Notes under the pieces: model-generated
Databases searched by the model: none
What the model saw: only the letters and a program-made list of their open reading frames with translations
What the model was told of the DNA's origin: nothing
Shown here: piece by piece, positions 1-8,006 of the stretch
Position numbering within the stretch: the first letter of the stretch is position 1
Layout: each line of letters opens with the position of its first letter
Source: an uncultured Eubacteriales bacterium
Lineage (GTDB): Bacteria; Bacillota; Clostridia; Lachnospirales; Lachnospiraceae
Assembly: GCA_949286775.1 (NCBI GenBank)
Contig: CASEDW010000064.1
Coordinates: 1 to 18,230 of the forward strand
Length of the DNA stretch: 18,230 nt
Reading direction: 5' to 3'
Position numbers and translations under genes: made by a program

Positions 1-18
1 AACAAAACTCAAATGAGA

Positions 19-24
19 TATAAC
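19..24 (+). promoter_or_regulatory. candidate -10 box for the first hydrogenase operon
   Basis: TATAAC matches the sigma-A -10 consensus at five of six bases. A -35 box at normal spacing would fall at or before the window edge and cannot be seen. The leader to the first gene would be about 75 bases. The window opens with AACAA, which could be the end of a Rex-type half-site, but this cannot be tested here. Confidence 0.35.
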
Positions 25-105
25 GTGCAAAAATTTAAAGACGGGGTAGTCGGATAAACGGACTTAAAATCGGCAGTTAAATAAGAGTAGAAAGGAAGTA
101 TAATT

Positions 106-594
106 ATGAGCTGCACAAACTTTCCATGTTATGGAACGCTGGAACAGGGAACGGAACTGATGAACTGGCTCGAAGCAAATAAGGATATGCCGGGAATAGT
201 TCTTCCCGCGCTTCAGAAGGCACAGGAAATATACGGATATGTTCCACGTCCTGTACAGCAGATAATTGCTGATTTTGCGCATAAGCCGCTTTCAGAGGTA
301 TATGGAGTCGCTACATTTTATTCACAGTTTAACCTTGAGCCGAAAGGCAGAAATCAGATCAGCGTATGCCTCGGAACCGCTTGTTATATCAAAGGCAGCG
401 GCAAGATATTACAGATGCTTCAGGAAAAACTCAATGTAAATGAATCGGGAGTTACCGAGGACGGACGTTTCAGCATCGATTCATGCAGATGTCTCGGATG
501 CTGCGGCATGGCGCCTGTAATGAAAGTAAACGATGATGTATACGGAAATCTTTCGGGAGAAGAGCTCGATGCTATTCTCGCTAAATATGAATAA
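106..594 (+). CDS. hndA: NuoE-like [2Fe-2S] subunit of NAD(P)-linked [FeFe]-hydrogenase (HndA/HydC type)
   Basis: This 162-residue protein is the thioredoxin-like [2Fe-2S] electron carrier subunit of a cytoplasmic multimeric NAD(P)-dependent [FeFe]-hydrogenase, homologous to the 24-kDa NuoE subunit of complex I. An N-terminal helical domain (about residues 15-70) contains the family motif GVATFYSQF. The cluster ligands are C88 and C93 (CLGTAC), then C129 and C133 (CLGCC), which is the normal C-x4-C / C-x3-C pattern. Extra cysteines at C127 and C132 flank the second pair. AGGAAG lies seven bases before the ATG. It is first in a four-gene operon, with 16 bases to the next gene. By family it passes electrons to or from the flavin subunit encoded by the third gene. 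Function as a NuoE-type subunit is secure. The symbol is inferred from the HndABCD-like gene order. Confidence 0.93.
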   Translation: MSCTNFPCYGTLEQGTELMNWLEANKDMPGIVLPALQKAQEIYGYVPRPVQQIIADFAHKPLSEVYGVATFYSQFNLEPKGRNQISVCLGTACYIKGSGKILQMLQEKLNVNESGVTEDGRFSIDSCRCLGCCGMAPVMKVNDDVYGNLSGEELDAILAKYE

Positions 595-610
595 GAGAGG
601 AGACTGATTT

Positions 611-997
611 ATGGGAGAAAAAATTACAAAGATACAGTCCCTTGCCGAACTGAACAAGATCAAAGAAGAAGAGATCAGACGAATGAGCATTCAGGATGGC
701 GTCAGAATTGTTGTCGGACTTGGAACATGCGGAGTTGCAGCCGGAGCGCAGCCTGTGTATGACGCTATTGCCGAATATATTAAAGAGAATGGGATGCAGG
801 ACAGAGTGCTTCTTGAAGAGACGGGATGCGTAGGTATCTGTCAGTATGAACCTGTCGTTGAAGTTTATGAACCGAATATCCGTACAACATATGTACATAT
901 GACAGTTGAGAGCGCCCTTCGTGTTATGAAACAGCATATCCAGGGCGGAAATCCGATTGCCGAATTTACTATCGGCTCATCAAAAAACGGGAGGTGA
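611..997 (+). CDS. hndB: small [2Fe-2S] ferredoxin-like hydrogenase subunit (HndB type)
   Basis: This 128-residue protein has the thioredoxin-like ferredoxin fold found at the N-terminus of NuoF-type flavoproteins, here encoded as a separate subunit as in Desulfovibrio HndB. A charged helical stretch of about 30 residues precedes the motif GTCGVAAGA, with C40. The second motif is TGCVGICQ, with C73 and C77. Only these three cysteines occur in the whole protein, so the usual four-Cys [2Fe-2S] site is not complete. Either a non-Cys ligand is used or the cluster is modified or absent. I recall a similar TCG-AAGA motif in relatives, so this may be a family trait rather than damage. AGGAG at 598-602 sits eight bases before the ATG. 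The stop codon is six bases before the next start, so the genes are likely translationally coupled. Confidence 0.85.
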   Translation: MGEKITKIQSLAELNKIKEEEIRRMSIQDGVRIVVGLGTCGVAAGAQPVYDAIAEYIKENGMQDRVLLEETGCVGICQYEPVVEVYEPNIRTTYVHMTVESALRVMKQHIQGGNPIAEFTIGSSKNGR

Positions 998-1003
998 TAG
1001 AGT

Positions 1004-2803
1004 ATGTATCGTAGTTATGTAATGATATGCGGAAGCGAAAACTGTTCTTCAATACCGGGCCACGAGCATCTTTATAATGAATTCCAGAATCAGATAAAGG
1101 CAGCCGGACTTGAAAAAGAAGTCATGGTGCTAACAGGCAGCTGCCTTGGCATCTGCCATGAAGGCGTAGGACCTAACGTAGCTATTTTCCCGGAGGGTTC
1201 TATATATACAGGCGTAAAACCCGAAGATGTAGCCGAAATCGTCTATGAACATCTTCTTAAAGACAACCGCGTTACGCGTCTTCTTTTTGATGAGACGGTT
1301 ACAATCGGAAATGCCAGAAGCGTAGAAGATACAGAATTTTATAAAAAACAGTGCAGAATCGCTATGCGAAACTGCGGTATTATTGATCCTAAAAATATAA
1401 AAGAATATATCGCAAAAGACGGATATCAGTCTCTGTACAAAGTGCTGACAGAGATGACGCCTGATGAGGTAATCGACGTGGTTCTTGCATCAGGATTAAG
1501 AGGACGAGGCGGAGCCGGATTCCCGACAGGAAGAAAGTGGAAATTCGCGAGCGGAAACAGAGGAAAAGTTCAGAAATACGTGTGCTGTAATGCCGATGAA
1601 GGCGATCCGGGCGCGTTCATGGACAGAAGCGTTTTGGAGGGCGACCCTCACAGCGTTATCGAAGCCATGGCTATCGCGGCTTATGCTATAGGATCAGATC
1701 ACGGATACGTTTACGTACGTGCCGAATATCCTGAGGCGGTAGAGCATCTTGAGATCGCCATCGCTCAGGCAAAAGAATACGGACTTCTTGGAAAAAATAT
1801 TTTCGGTACGGAATTCAATTTTGAACTTGAGATCAAACTCGGAGCAGGAGCGTTTGTATGCGGTGAAGAGACGGCGCTTATGACTTCAATTGAAGGAAAA
1901 CGTGGAGAGCCGCGTCCAAGACCGCCGTTCCCGGCTTCAAAGGGTCTTTTCTCGGTTCCTACGATACTTAACAATGTAGAGACCTATGCGAATATCCCTC
2001 CTATTATATTAAAGGGCGCCGAGTGGTTCTCGTCCATAGGAGTACCTTCAAGTACGGGAACAAAGGTATTTGCCCTTGGCGGAAAGATCAGAAATACGGG
2101 TCTTGTGGAAGTTCCTATGGGAACGACATTAAGAACGATTGTCGAGGATATCGGCGGAGGTATTCCGAACGGACGTTCATTTAAAGCGGCTCAGACAGGA
2201 GGACCTTCCGGCGGATGTATTCCGGCAAGCCTTATTGATACTCCCGTTGATTTCGATTCTCTTTCAAAGATCGGCGCGATGATGGGTTCGGGCGGACTTA
2301 TCGTAATGGACGACTCGACATGTATGGTCGATATCGCCAAGTTCTTCCTGGAGTTTATCGTTGAAGAAAGCTGCGGAAAATGTACCCCGTGCCGTGTCGG
2401 TACAAAACGTCTCCTTGAACTTCTGACAAAGATAACAGATGGAAAAGGAACGATGGAAGACCTGAATCGAATCGAAGAGCTCGCTTCGTTTATGAAAGAC
2501 AACAGTCTTTGCGCACTCGGACAGACGGCTGCGAACCCGGTACTTTCAACAATAAAATATTTCAGAGATGAATATATTGAACATATAGAGAATAAACATT
2601 GTCCTGCAGGCGTATGTAAGAATCTTCTTACATATCATATAGATCCGAAGCTCTGCAGAGGATGTACTGCCTGTGCTAAGGCGTGTCCTGTACATGCGAT
2701 TGTTGGAACTGTTAAGAATCCTCATGCGATTGATACGTCAAAATGTATCAAGTGTGGAAGCTGTATTGAAAAATGCCGTTTCGGTGCGATAGAGAGAAAG
2801 TAA
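1004..2803 (+). CDS. hndC: NuoF-like NAD(P)H/FMN flavoprotein subunit with C-terminal 2x[4Fe-4S] domain (HndC/HydB type)
   Basis: This 599-residue diaphorase subunit binds NAD(P)H and FMN and is the probable electron-branching subunit of the complex. An N-terminal thioredoxin-like [2Fe-2S] domain has C9, C14, C47 and C51. The NuoF core follows, with the glycine-rich loop RGRGGAGFPTG at 166-176, CNADEGDPGAFMDR near 195 and CGEETAL near 286. The N3-type [4Fe-4S] site is C457, C460, C463 and C503. A C-terminal ferredoxin domain carries two [4Fe-4S] motifs, C551/C554/C557/C561 and C581/C584/C587/C591. C533 and C538, with H532, lie between the core and this domain and may form another metal site. 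The ATG overlaps no other gene and follows a strong GGGAGGTG site. A 2x[4Fe-4S] tail is typical of bifurcating HydB proteins, but bifurcation itself is inferred. Confidence 0.95.
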   Translation: MYRSYVMICGSENCSSIPGHEHLYNEFQNQIKAAGLEKEVMVLTGSCLGICHEGVGPNVAIFPEGSIYTGVKPEDVAEIVYEHLLKDNRVTRLLFDETVTIGNARSVEDTEFYKKQCRIAMRNCGIIDPKNIKEYIAKDGYQSLYKVLTEMTPDEVIDVVLASGLRGRGGAGFPTGRKWKFASGNRGKVQKYVCCNADEGDPGAFMDRSVLEGDPHSVIEAMAIAAYAIGSDHGYVYVRAEYPEAVEHLEIAIAQAKEYGLLGKNIFGTEFNFELEIKLGAGAFVCGEETALMTSIEGKRGEPRPRPPFPASKGLFSVPTILNNVETYANIPPIILKGAEWFSSIGVPSSTGTKVFALGGKIRNTGLVEVPMGTTLRTIVEDIGGGIPNGRSFKAAQTGGPSGGCIPASLIDTPVDFDSLSKIGAMMGSGGLIVMDDSTCMVDIAKFFLEFIVEESCGKCTPCRVGTKRLLELLTKITDGKGTMEDLNRIEELASFMKDNSLCALGQTAANPVLSTIKYFRDEYIEHIENKHCPAGVCKNLLTYHIDPKLCRGCTACAKACPVHAIVGTVKNPHAIDTSKCIKCGSCIEKCRFGAIERK

Positions 2804-2815
2804 GGAGGATTGATT

Positions 2816-4588
2816 ATGATAAGTAAAAAGGTGGATACCATGGATATGATAAACATCAAAATCAACGGAATTCCTTGCCAGGCTCCCGCAGGCTCTACTA
2901 TTTTGGAGGCGGCGCACGCATCTGGAATCGCAATTCCGACACTTTGTTACTTGAAAGAGATCAATGCGATCGGCGCATGCCGAATCTGTGTTGTTGAAGT
3001 AAAAGGAGCGAAAACGCTCGTACCTGCCTGCGTGCATCCGATCAGTGAAGGTATGGAAATATTCACAAATACAAAACGTGTGCACGACGCGAGAAGAACT
3101 AACTTAAAGCTTATACTTTCAACACACCGTCAGGAATGTCTTTCATGTGACAGAAACGGCCATTGCGAACTTCAAAATCTGTGCTATGAATATGCAGTAG
3201 ACAGCAACATGGCTTTTGAAGGCGAAAAGATTCAGTACGAGATAGACGACAGCGCTGTCCATATGCAGCGTGACAATACAAAATGTATCATGTGCCGCAG
3301 ATGTACGGCGGTCTGCAATGTGGCGGAAGGCGTCGGATGCATCGGCGTTTCAGGAAGAGGCTTTACGGCTAAGATCGGTTCAAGTTTTGGAGAAAAGCTT
3401 GCCGAGTCAAAGTGCATCCACTGCGGACAGTGTATAATCGCATGTCCTACAGGAGCGCTTTCGGAAAAAGACGATACATCTAAAGTTTGGGAAGCTATCG
3501 CTGATCCTGATAAATATGTAATCGTTCAGACTGCTCCGTCGGTAAGAGCGGGACTTGGCGAAGAATTTTTGATGGATATCGGCGAAAATGTAGAAGGAAA
3601 GATGGTTACGGCTCTTCGTATGCTCGGCTTTGACGCCGTATTCGATACTGATTGGGCAGCTGATCTTACGATTATGGAGGAGGCGACAGAACTCCTTCAC
3701 CGCATACAGAACGGCGGTACGATGCCTATGTTTACAAGCTGCTGTCCGGGATGGATCAAGTTCTGCGAGACATTTTATCCGGAATTTATCCCTAATCTTT
3801 CCACATGCAAGAGCCCTCAGAGTATGTTTGGCGCTATGGCGAAATCATACTACGCTAAAAAGATGGATATTGATCCAAATAATATCGTAGTTGTATCTGT
3901 TATGCCGTGTACAGCTAAGAAATTTGAGATCACAAGAGACGATATGTCGGGCGCCGGAGAAGGACTTCGTGACGTTGACATCTCTATCACAACGAGAGAA
4001 CTCAGCAAGATGATCCGCCGCGCGGGTCTTCTGTTCAATATTCTGCCGGAATCCGAGTTTGACGCTCCTCTTGGAATCGCTTCGGGAGCAGGTCATATAT
4101 TCGGAGCGTCAGGAGGCGTTATGGAAGCTGCGCTTCGTACAGCGGCTGAAGTCATCACAGGAAAGAGTCTTGGCGCGGTAGAGTTTAAAGAAGTCCGTGG
4201 AGCGCACGGAATCAAAGAAGCCACTTATGATATCGGCGGAACTCCTGTCAGAGTCTGCGTACTCAGCGGAGCCGCAAACGCGAGAACCCTTCTCGAAGAC
4301 ATTAAGGCCGGTAAACGTCAATATGACTTTATCGAGGTAATGGCATGTCCGGGAGGATGTGTAAACGGCGGAGGTCAGCCGTTCCAGCCTTCGGTAGTCA
4401 GAAACTTCTCGAGCGTATCATCTATGAGAGCTGAAGCCCTCTATGGAGAAGACGCGAGTATGGAACTCAGAAAGAGCCATGAAAATCCGGCTATCAAACA
4501 GGTTTACGAAGAATACCTTGAGGCTCCAGGCAGTGATATCGCTCATCATCTGCTTCATACTTCTTATGTAGACCGCAGTGAAAAATAA
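2816..4588 (+). CDS. hndD: [FeFe]-hydrogenase catalytic subunit, M3-type (HndD/HydA)
   Basis: This 590-residue protein catalyses reversible H2 oxidation at an H-cluster. Domains in order: plant-type [2Fe-2S] (C44, C55, C58, C72); His-Cys [4Fe-4S] (H104, C108, C111, C117); two [4Fe-4S] motifs (from C157 to C167 and C200 to C210); then the H domain. The H-cluster signatures are intact: FTSCCPGW (C309 likely proton relay, C310 ligand), MPCTAKKFE (C365) and EVMACPGGCVNGGGQP (C511, C515). The C-terminus ends in the usual AHHLLHTSY. The ATG at 2816 is chosen because AAGGAGG at 2802-2808 is seven bases upstream. An in-frame TTG at 2810 overlaps the site too closely. A second ATG at 2840 also has a G-rich site before it and could be an internal start. 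It is last in its operon, before a strong terminator. Confidence 0.96.
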   Translation: MISKKVDTMDMINIKINGIPCQAPAGSTILEAAHASGIAIPTLCYLKEINAIGACRICVVEVKGAKTLVPACVHPISEGMEIFTNTKRVHDARRTNLKLILSTHRQECLSCDRNGHCELQNLCYEYAVDSNMAFEGEKIQYEIDDSAVHMQRDNTKCIMCRRCTAVCNVAEGVGCIGVSGRGFTAKIGSSFGEKLAESKCIHCGQCIIACPTGALSEKDDTSKVWEAIADPDKYVIVQTAPSVRAGLGEEFLMDIGENVEGKMVTALRMLGFDAVFDTDWAADLTIMEEATELLHRIQNGGTMPMFTSCCPGWIKFCETFYPEFIPNLSTCKSPQSMFGAMAKSYYAKKMDIDPNNIVVVSVMPCTAKKFEITRDDMSGAGEGLRDVDISITTRELSKMIRRAGLLFNILPESEFDAPLGIASGAGHIFGASGGVMEAALRTAAEVITGKSLGAVEFKEVRGAHGIKEATYDIGGTPVRVCVLSGAANARTLLEDIKAGKRQYDFIEVMACPGGCVNGGGQPFQPSVVRNFSSVSSMRAEALYGEDASMELRKSHENPAIKQVYEEYLEAPGSDIAHHLLHTSYVDRSEK

Positions 4589-4605
4589 TAACTGACTTAA
4601 CACAG

Positions 4606-4634
4606 GCGGAGAGCTTTAGCTCTCCGCTTTTCTT
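4606..4634 (+). terminator. rho-independent terminator of the first hydrogenase operon
   Basis: A perfect nine-base stem, GCGGAGAGC with GCTCTCCGC, closes a TTTA loop and is followed by TTTTCTT. It starts 18 bases after the hydrogenase stop codon. The T tract overlaps the -35 box proposed for leuS. Confidence 0.92.
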
Positions 4635-4661
4635 GAAATCTTCCATAAGCTGTGATATCAT
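4633..4661 (+). promoter_or_regulatory. leuS promoter (sigma-A, extended -10)
   Basis: TTGAAA at 4633-4638 and TATCAT at 4656-4661 are 17 bases apart, and TG at 4653-4654 gives an extended -10. The transcript would start near 4668, leaving a leader of about 30 bases. That is too short for a T-box, so leuS appears not to be controlled by tRNA charging at this site. Confidence 0.7.
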
Positions 4662-4699
4662 AATCGCGTTATGATGAAAAATGTTTAGGAGTAAACGTC

Positions 4700-7105
4700 A
4701 TGAAATATAATTTTAAGAAGATTGAACCAAAATGGCAGGCTAAATGGGCCGAGAAAAAAATCTTCAATGCTGTTGATTACAGCGATAAACCGAAATTTTA
4801 CGGACTTGTTGAATTCCCTTATCCGTCAGGAGCGGGAATGCATGTAGGTCATATCAAAGCTTATTCAAGCATTGAAGTAGTAGCGAGAAAGAGAAGAATG
4901 CAGGGATACAATGTTCTTTTCCCTATCGGTTTCGACGCATTCGGTCTTCCTACAGAAAACTACGCTATTAAGACAAAGACCACTCCACGCGAGATCACAG
5001 ATAAAAACATCGCGAGATTTTCCGAGCAGCTTAAAAGAGTAGGATTTTCATTTGACTGGGATCGTGTTATCGACACGACAGACGAGCATTATTATAAATG
5101 GACACAGTGGATATTCCTCAAAATGTTTGAAAAGGGACTCGTGTTCAGAGACACCGCTTTAGTAAATTACTGCCCGTCATGTAAAGTAGTACTTTCAAAT
5201 GAAGACAGCCAGGGCGGAAAGTGCGATATATGCCACAGCGACGTCATTCAGAAATCAAAGGCTGTATGGTATCTGCGTATAACGGAATACGCCGATAAAC
5301 TGCTGGAAGGTCTCGACCATGTTCAGTATCCTGAAAATGTAAAGGCGCAGCAAGTGCACTGGATCGGCAAATCCACGGGAGCTTTTGTTGACTTTTCGGT
5401 GGATGGCATCGAAGACAAACTCCGCATATATACTACAAGACCTGATACCCTTTTCGGCGTTACGTTTATGGTAATCGCGCCGGAGCATCCTATTATCGAC
5501 AAATACGCCGGCAAAATCAAGAATATGGACGCTATAAAGGCTTACCGTGAAGAGTGTCAGAAAAAGACAGAGTTCGAGAGAACTCAGCTCGTAAAGAAGG
5601 ATAAGACAGGCGTCAGAATCGAAGGACTTGAAGGCATCAATCCTGTCAACAATAAAAAAATCCCGATTTTTATCGCTGATTATGTAATGATGGGTTACGG
5701 AACAGGAGCTATTATGGCGGTTCCGGCTCATGATCAGAGGGACTATGATTTTGCCAAGGCATTCGGCATCGATATCATACAGGTAATTAAAGGCGGAAAT
5801 ATTGAAGAAGCCGCTTATACAGGCGACGGCGAAATGATCAATTCAGATTTCCTCAATGGATATACAAATAAAAAAGATTCTATAGCGAGAATGATAGAAG
5901 AGATCAAAAAAATGGGAATAGGAGAGGCCGGAGTCCAGTACAAGATGAAGGACTGGGCGTTCAACCGACAGAGATACTGGGGAGAGCCGATTCCTCTTAT
6001 TCACTGTCCTTCATGCGGCATTGTTCCTGTTCCATATGAAGAGCTTCCTCTTAAGCTGCCTGTGATGAAAGATTTTGAACCGGGTTCCGACGGAGAATCT
6101 CCTCTGGCGAAAGTAGAGGAATACGTAAACTGCACATGTCCTAAGTGCGGCGGCAAAGCAAAACGCGAGACTGATACTATGCCGCAGTGGGCCGGATCAT
6201 CATGGTATTTCTTAAGATATGTCGATCCGCACAATGATGAAGAACTGGCTTCAAAGGACAAACTCAATTACTGGATGCCTGTCGACTGGTATAACGGCGG
6301 TATGGAGCATGTCACAAGACATATGATCTATTCGAGATTCTGGCATCATTTCCTCTATGACATAGGAGTAGTTAATACTCAGGAGCCATACGCTAAGAGA
6401 ACCATCCAGGGACTTATCCTGGGAACAGACGGCGAAAAGATGAGTAAATCAAAAGGAAACGTAGTGGATCCTCTTGATATCGTTGAAGAATACGGCGCTG
6501 ATACGCTCAGAACATATATATTGTTTATGGGAGATTACGGCGCAGCGGCTCCATGGAATGAAAGTTCAGTAAAGGGATGCAGAAGATTTCTTGAAAGAGT
6601 AGCAGGACTTACCGATATAGTATCAGGTGAAGGCGTAACAAAGAAACTTGAGACCGCGTTCCATAAAACGATCAAAAAAGTATCTTCTGATATCGAGGAA
6701 ACCAAATTCAATACAGCGATCGCTGCTCTTATGGGTCTGCTCAATTCGATATATGACGAAGGCTCGCTTACGAAAGATGAACTTGAAATATTTATCAAAC
6801 TTCTTTCGCCCTTCGCGCCGCATATCACGGAAGAGATATGGGAGCTGCTTGGTCATGATGATTTCCTGTCGCTTTCAGCATGGCCTGAATATGACGAATC
6901 CAAGACTGTCGACGATATGATCGAACTTGGCGTTCAGATCAACGGAAAGGTTAAAAGCGTAGTAGCTATTCCTAACAAAGCTGAAAGAGACGTTGCCCTT
7001 TCGCTTGCAAAAGCCGATGAAAAGATCGCGGAACTGATCGAAGGAAAGAACATTGTCAAAGAAATATATGTTCCTAATAAGATCATCAATTTTGTTGTAA
7101 AATAA
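4700..7105 (+). CDS. leuS: leucyl-tRNA synthetase
   Basis: This 801-residue class I synthetase charges tRNA-Leu with leucine in the cytoplasm, and its length is usual for bacterial LeuRS. The HIGH-type motif is HVGH at residues 48-51, following FPYPSGAGM. KMSKS is at 580-584, followed by KGN. The inserted CP1 editing domain has TTRPDTLFG from residue 245 and the conserved PAHDQRD, with D345 and D348, so hydrolytic editing of mischarged tRNA should be intact. Zinc-type Cys pairs occur in YCPSCK and CDICHSD at about 160-185, and again in CPSCG and CPKCGGK around 435-490. AGGAG at 4687-4691 is eight bases before the ATG. The gene stands alone between the hydrogenase terminator and a promoter for the next gene. 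No obvious terminator was found behind it. Confidence 0.98.
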   Translation: MKYNFKKIEPKWQAKWAEKKIFNAVDYSDKPKFYGLVEFPYPSGAGMHVGHIKAYSSIEVVARKRRMQGYNVLFPIGFDAFGLPTENYAIKTKTTPREITDKNIARFSEQLKRVGFSFDWDRVIDTTDEHYYKWTQWIFLKMFEKGLVFRDTALVNYCPSCKVVLSNEDSQGGKCDICHSDVIQKSKAVWYLRITEYADKLLEGLDHVQYPENVKAQQVHWIGKSTGAFVDFSVDGIEDKLRIYTTRPDTLFGVTFMVIAPEHPIIDKYAGKIKNMDAIKAYREECQKKTEFERTQLVKKDKTGVRIEGLEGINPVNNKKIPIFIADYVMMGYGTGAIMAVPAHDQRDYDFAKAFGIDIIQVIKGGNIEEAAYTGDGEMINSDFLNGYTNKKDSIARMIEEIKKMGIGEAGVQYKMKDWAFNRQRYWGEPIPLIHCPSCGIVPVPYEELPLKLPVMKDFEPGSDGESPLAKVEEYVNCTCPKCGGKAKRETDTMPQWAGSSWYFLRYVDPHNDEELASKDKLNYWMPVDWYNGGMEHVTRHMIYSRFWHHFLYDIGVVNTQEPYAKRTIQGLILGTDGEKMSKSKGNVVDPLDIVEEYGADTLRTYILFMGDYGAAAPWNESSVKGCRRFLERVAGLTDIVSGEGVTKKLETAFHKTIKKVSSDIEETKFNTAIAALMGLLNSIYDEGSLTKDELEIFIKLLSPFAPHITEEIWELLGHDDFLSLSAWPEYDESKTVDDMIELGVQINGKVKSVVAIPNKAERDVALSLAKADEKIAELIEGKNIVKEIYVPNKIINFVVK

Positions 7106-7117
7106 ATGTAAACTTTG

Positions 7118-7146
7118 TTCATAGATGATGAATATTCTGGTATAAT
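7118..7146 (+). promoter_or_regulatory. promoter of the zinc-ribbon membrane protein gene
   Basis: TTCATA at 7118-7123 and a consensus TATAAT at 7141-7146 are 17 bases apart. TGG directly before the -10 makes it an extended -10. Transcription would start near 7153, with a leader of about 37 bases. Confidence 0.75.
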
Positions 7147-7189
7147 ATGAATTATTAAATCAGATCATAAAGAAAGAGGAGATGATACA

Positions 7190-7774
7190 ATGTTTTGCCC
7201 AAAATGCGGAGCTGAATTAAACGATAACGCGACGTTCTGTACTCAATGCGGAGCGCCTGTGGGACATTCGAATCAGGAAGCGAACACGAATTATAATTCT
7301 CAGTCAAATGCGAATTACAATCAGAATTTTAACCAGAATATGTATTCAAACGGTAATACTCAGCAGGGATATTACGGAGCGCAGAATTATCAGGTGCTGG
7401 AAAGGCCTGTAATTGAGCGCGGACTGACTGCTATCATTGGATACATCAGCTGGGTCGGATTTTTGATCGCGATGGTCGGAGGAGACAGAAAAGATTCATA
7501 TGCGAAATCACACTTGAATCAGGCGCTTTGGATTAATCTCATTACGACGGCTGCGTTTATATTAAATATGATCGCGGCGTCATTGTCCGACGCAGGACTG
7601 TATTACTATTTCGGCGGAATTTCACCGGCAACCGTAGCAGGCGTTATCTTAGCCCTTATAGCGCTGGCAGCAGCAATATTTGCTCTTGTATGCTGGATAC
7701 TTGGCATTATCAGCGCATGCCGCGGAAACAACAAACCGCTGCCTTTAATAGGTAATATCAAACTTTTAAAGTAA
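7190..7774 (+). CDS. zinc-ribbon protein with Asn/Gln-rich linker and multi-pass membrane domain (DUF4870-like)
   Basis: The function of this 194-residue protein is unknown. Residues 1-24 form a zinc ribbon with C3, C6, C17 and C20 (CPKCG and CTQCG). A low-complexity linker from about 28 to 67, rich in Asn, Gln, Tyr and Ser, follows. The C-terminal half is membrane-embedded, with hydrophobic segments at about 80-97, 112-131 and 147-176, the last long enough for two passes. SHLNQALWINL at 107-117 and the terminal PLIGNIKLL resemble DUF4870-type small membrane proteins. The zinc ribbon is probably cytoplasmic. AGAGGAG at 7175-7181 is eight bases before the ATG. The gene has its own promoter and terminator, so it is monocistronic and not part of either hydrogenase operon. 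The domain assignment is by recognition of pattern, and the role is open. Confidence 0.85.
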   Translation: MFCPKCGAELNDNATFCTQCGAPVGHSNQEANTNYNSQSNANYNQNFNQNMYSNGNTQQGYYGAQNYQVLERPVIERGLTAIIGYISWVGFLIAMVGGDRKDSYAKSHLNQALWINLITTAAFILNMIAASLSDAGLYYYFGGISPATVAGVILALIALAAAIFALVCWILGIISACRGNNKPLPLIGNIKLLK

Positions 7775-7801
7775 ATTGCGATACATAAAACAATCAATTA
7801 T

Positions 7802-7846
7802 AGCGGAAATGATCTTGAAAACTAAAACGGATCGTTTCCGCTTTCT
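7802..7846 (+). terminator. terminator after the zinc-ribbon gene
   Basis: AGCGGAAATGATC at 7802-7814 pairs with GATCGTTTCCGCT at 7830-7842, with one G-U pair. The loop is 15 bases and is followed by TTCTT. The arms are nearly the same as those of the terminator behind the second hydrogenase operon. Confidence 0.8.
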
Positions 7847-7912
7847 TGCGCTCTTTTCTTTAGAGTTCTATTTGATTGTTTTATTAGTCATCAGTGCTAT
7901 TAAATATAAATA

Positions 7913-7959
7913 AAAAATCAATATTTTCGTCATAATTCATAATTTTTAGGTTGATTTTT
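7913..7959. repeat. AT-rich inverted repeat upstream of the second hydrogenase operon
   Basis: AAAAATCAA at 7913-7921 and TTGATTTTT at 7951-7959 are a perfect nine-base inverted repeat around a 29-base AT-rich spacer. It lies in the 277-base gap before the hydrogenase operon, upstream of the proposed promoter. It could be a protein-binding site or a weak hairpin. At this AT content chance is a real possibility. Apart from the terminator, this repeat and the promoter/operator, I see nothing else in the gap. Confidence 0.35.
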
Positions 7960-7988
7960 AATTCTGCAATTGTTAGACTATATATGAA

Positions 7989-8006
7989 TTGTTAAAAAAA
8001 AGACAA
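7989..8006. promoter_or_regulatory. candidate Rex (redox-sensing repressor) operator
   Basis: The 18-base site has a perfect left half TTGTTAA, a four-base spacer, and a right half ending ACAA. This fits the clostridial Rex consensus TTGTTAA-N4-TTAACAA at the outer positions of both halves, although the right half matches only four of seven bases. It overlaps the -35 region of the second hydrogenase operon, where a repressor would block transcription. The eight bases AATTGTTA also occur 19 bases upstream, at 7968-7975. Rex represses fermentative and hydrogenase genes and leaves DNA when NADH is high. Regulation here is inferred. Confidence 0.55.

Noticed and set aside
2810..2815. TTG start of the first hydrogenase gene at 2810
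   Set aside because: It is only one base from the end of the AAGGAGG site. The ATG at 2816 has ideal spacing.
4589..4699. T-box riboswitch before leuS
   Set aside because: The gap is only 111 bases, the predicted leader is about 30 bases, and the only hairpin is the terminator of the upstream operon.
5255..5731. Minus-strand open frame inside leuS
   Set aside because: It lies wholly inside the editing-domain region of a clear leuS and shows no domain or plausible start.
7968..8006. AATTGTTA direct repeats as the start of a CRISPR or iteron array
   Set aside because: Only two short copies are present and no further units follow. They are better explained by the Rex-like site and AT-rich DNA.
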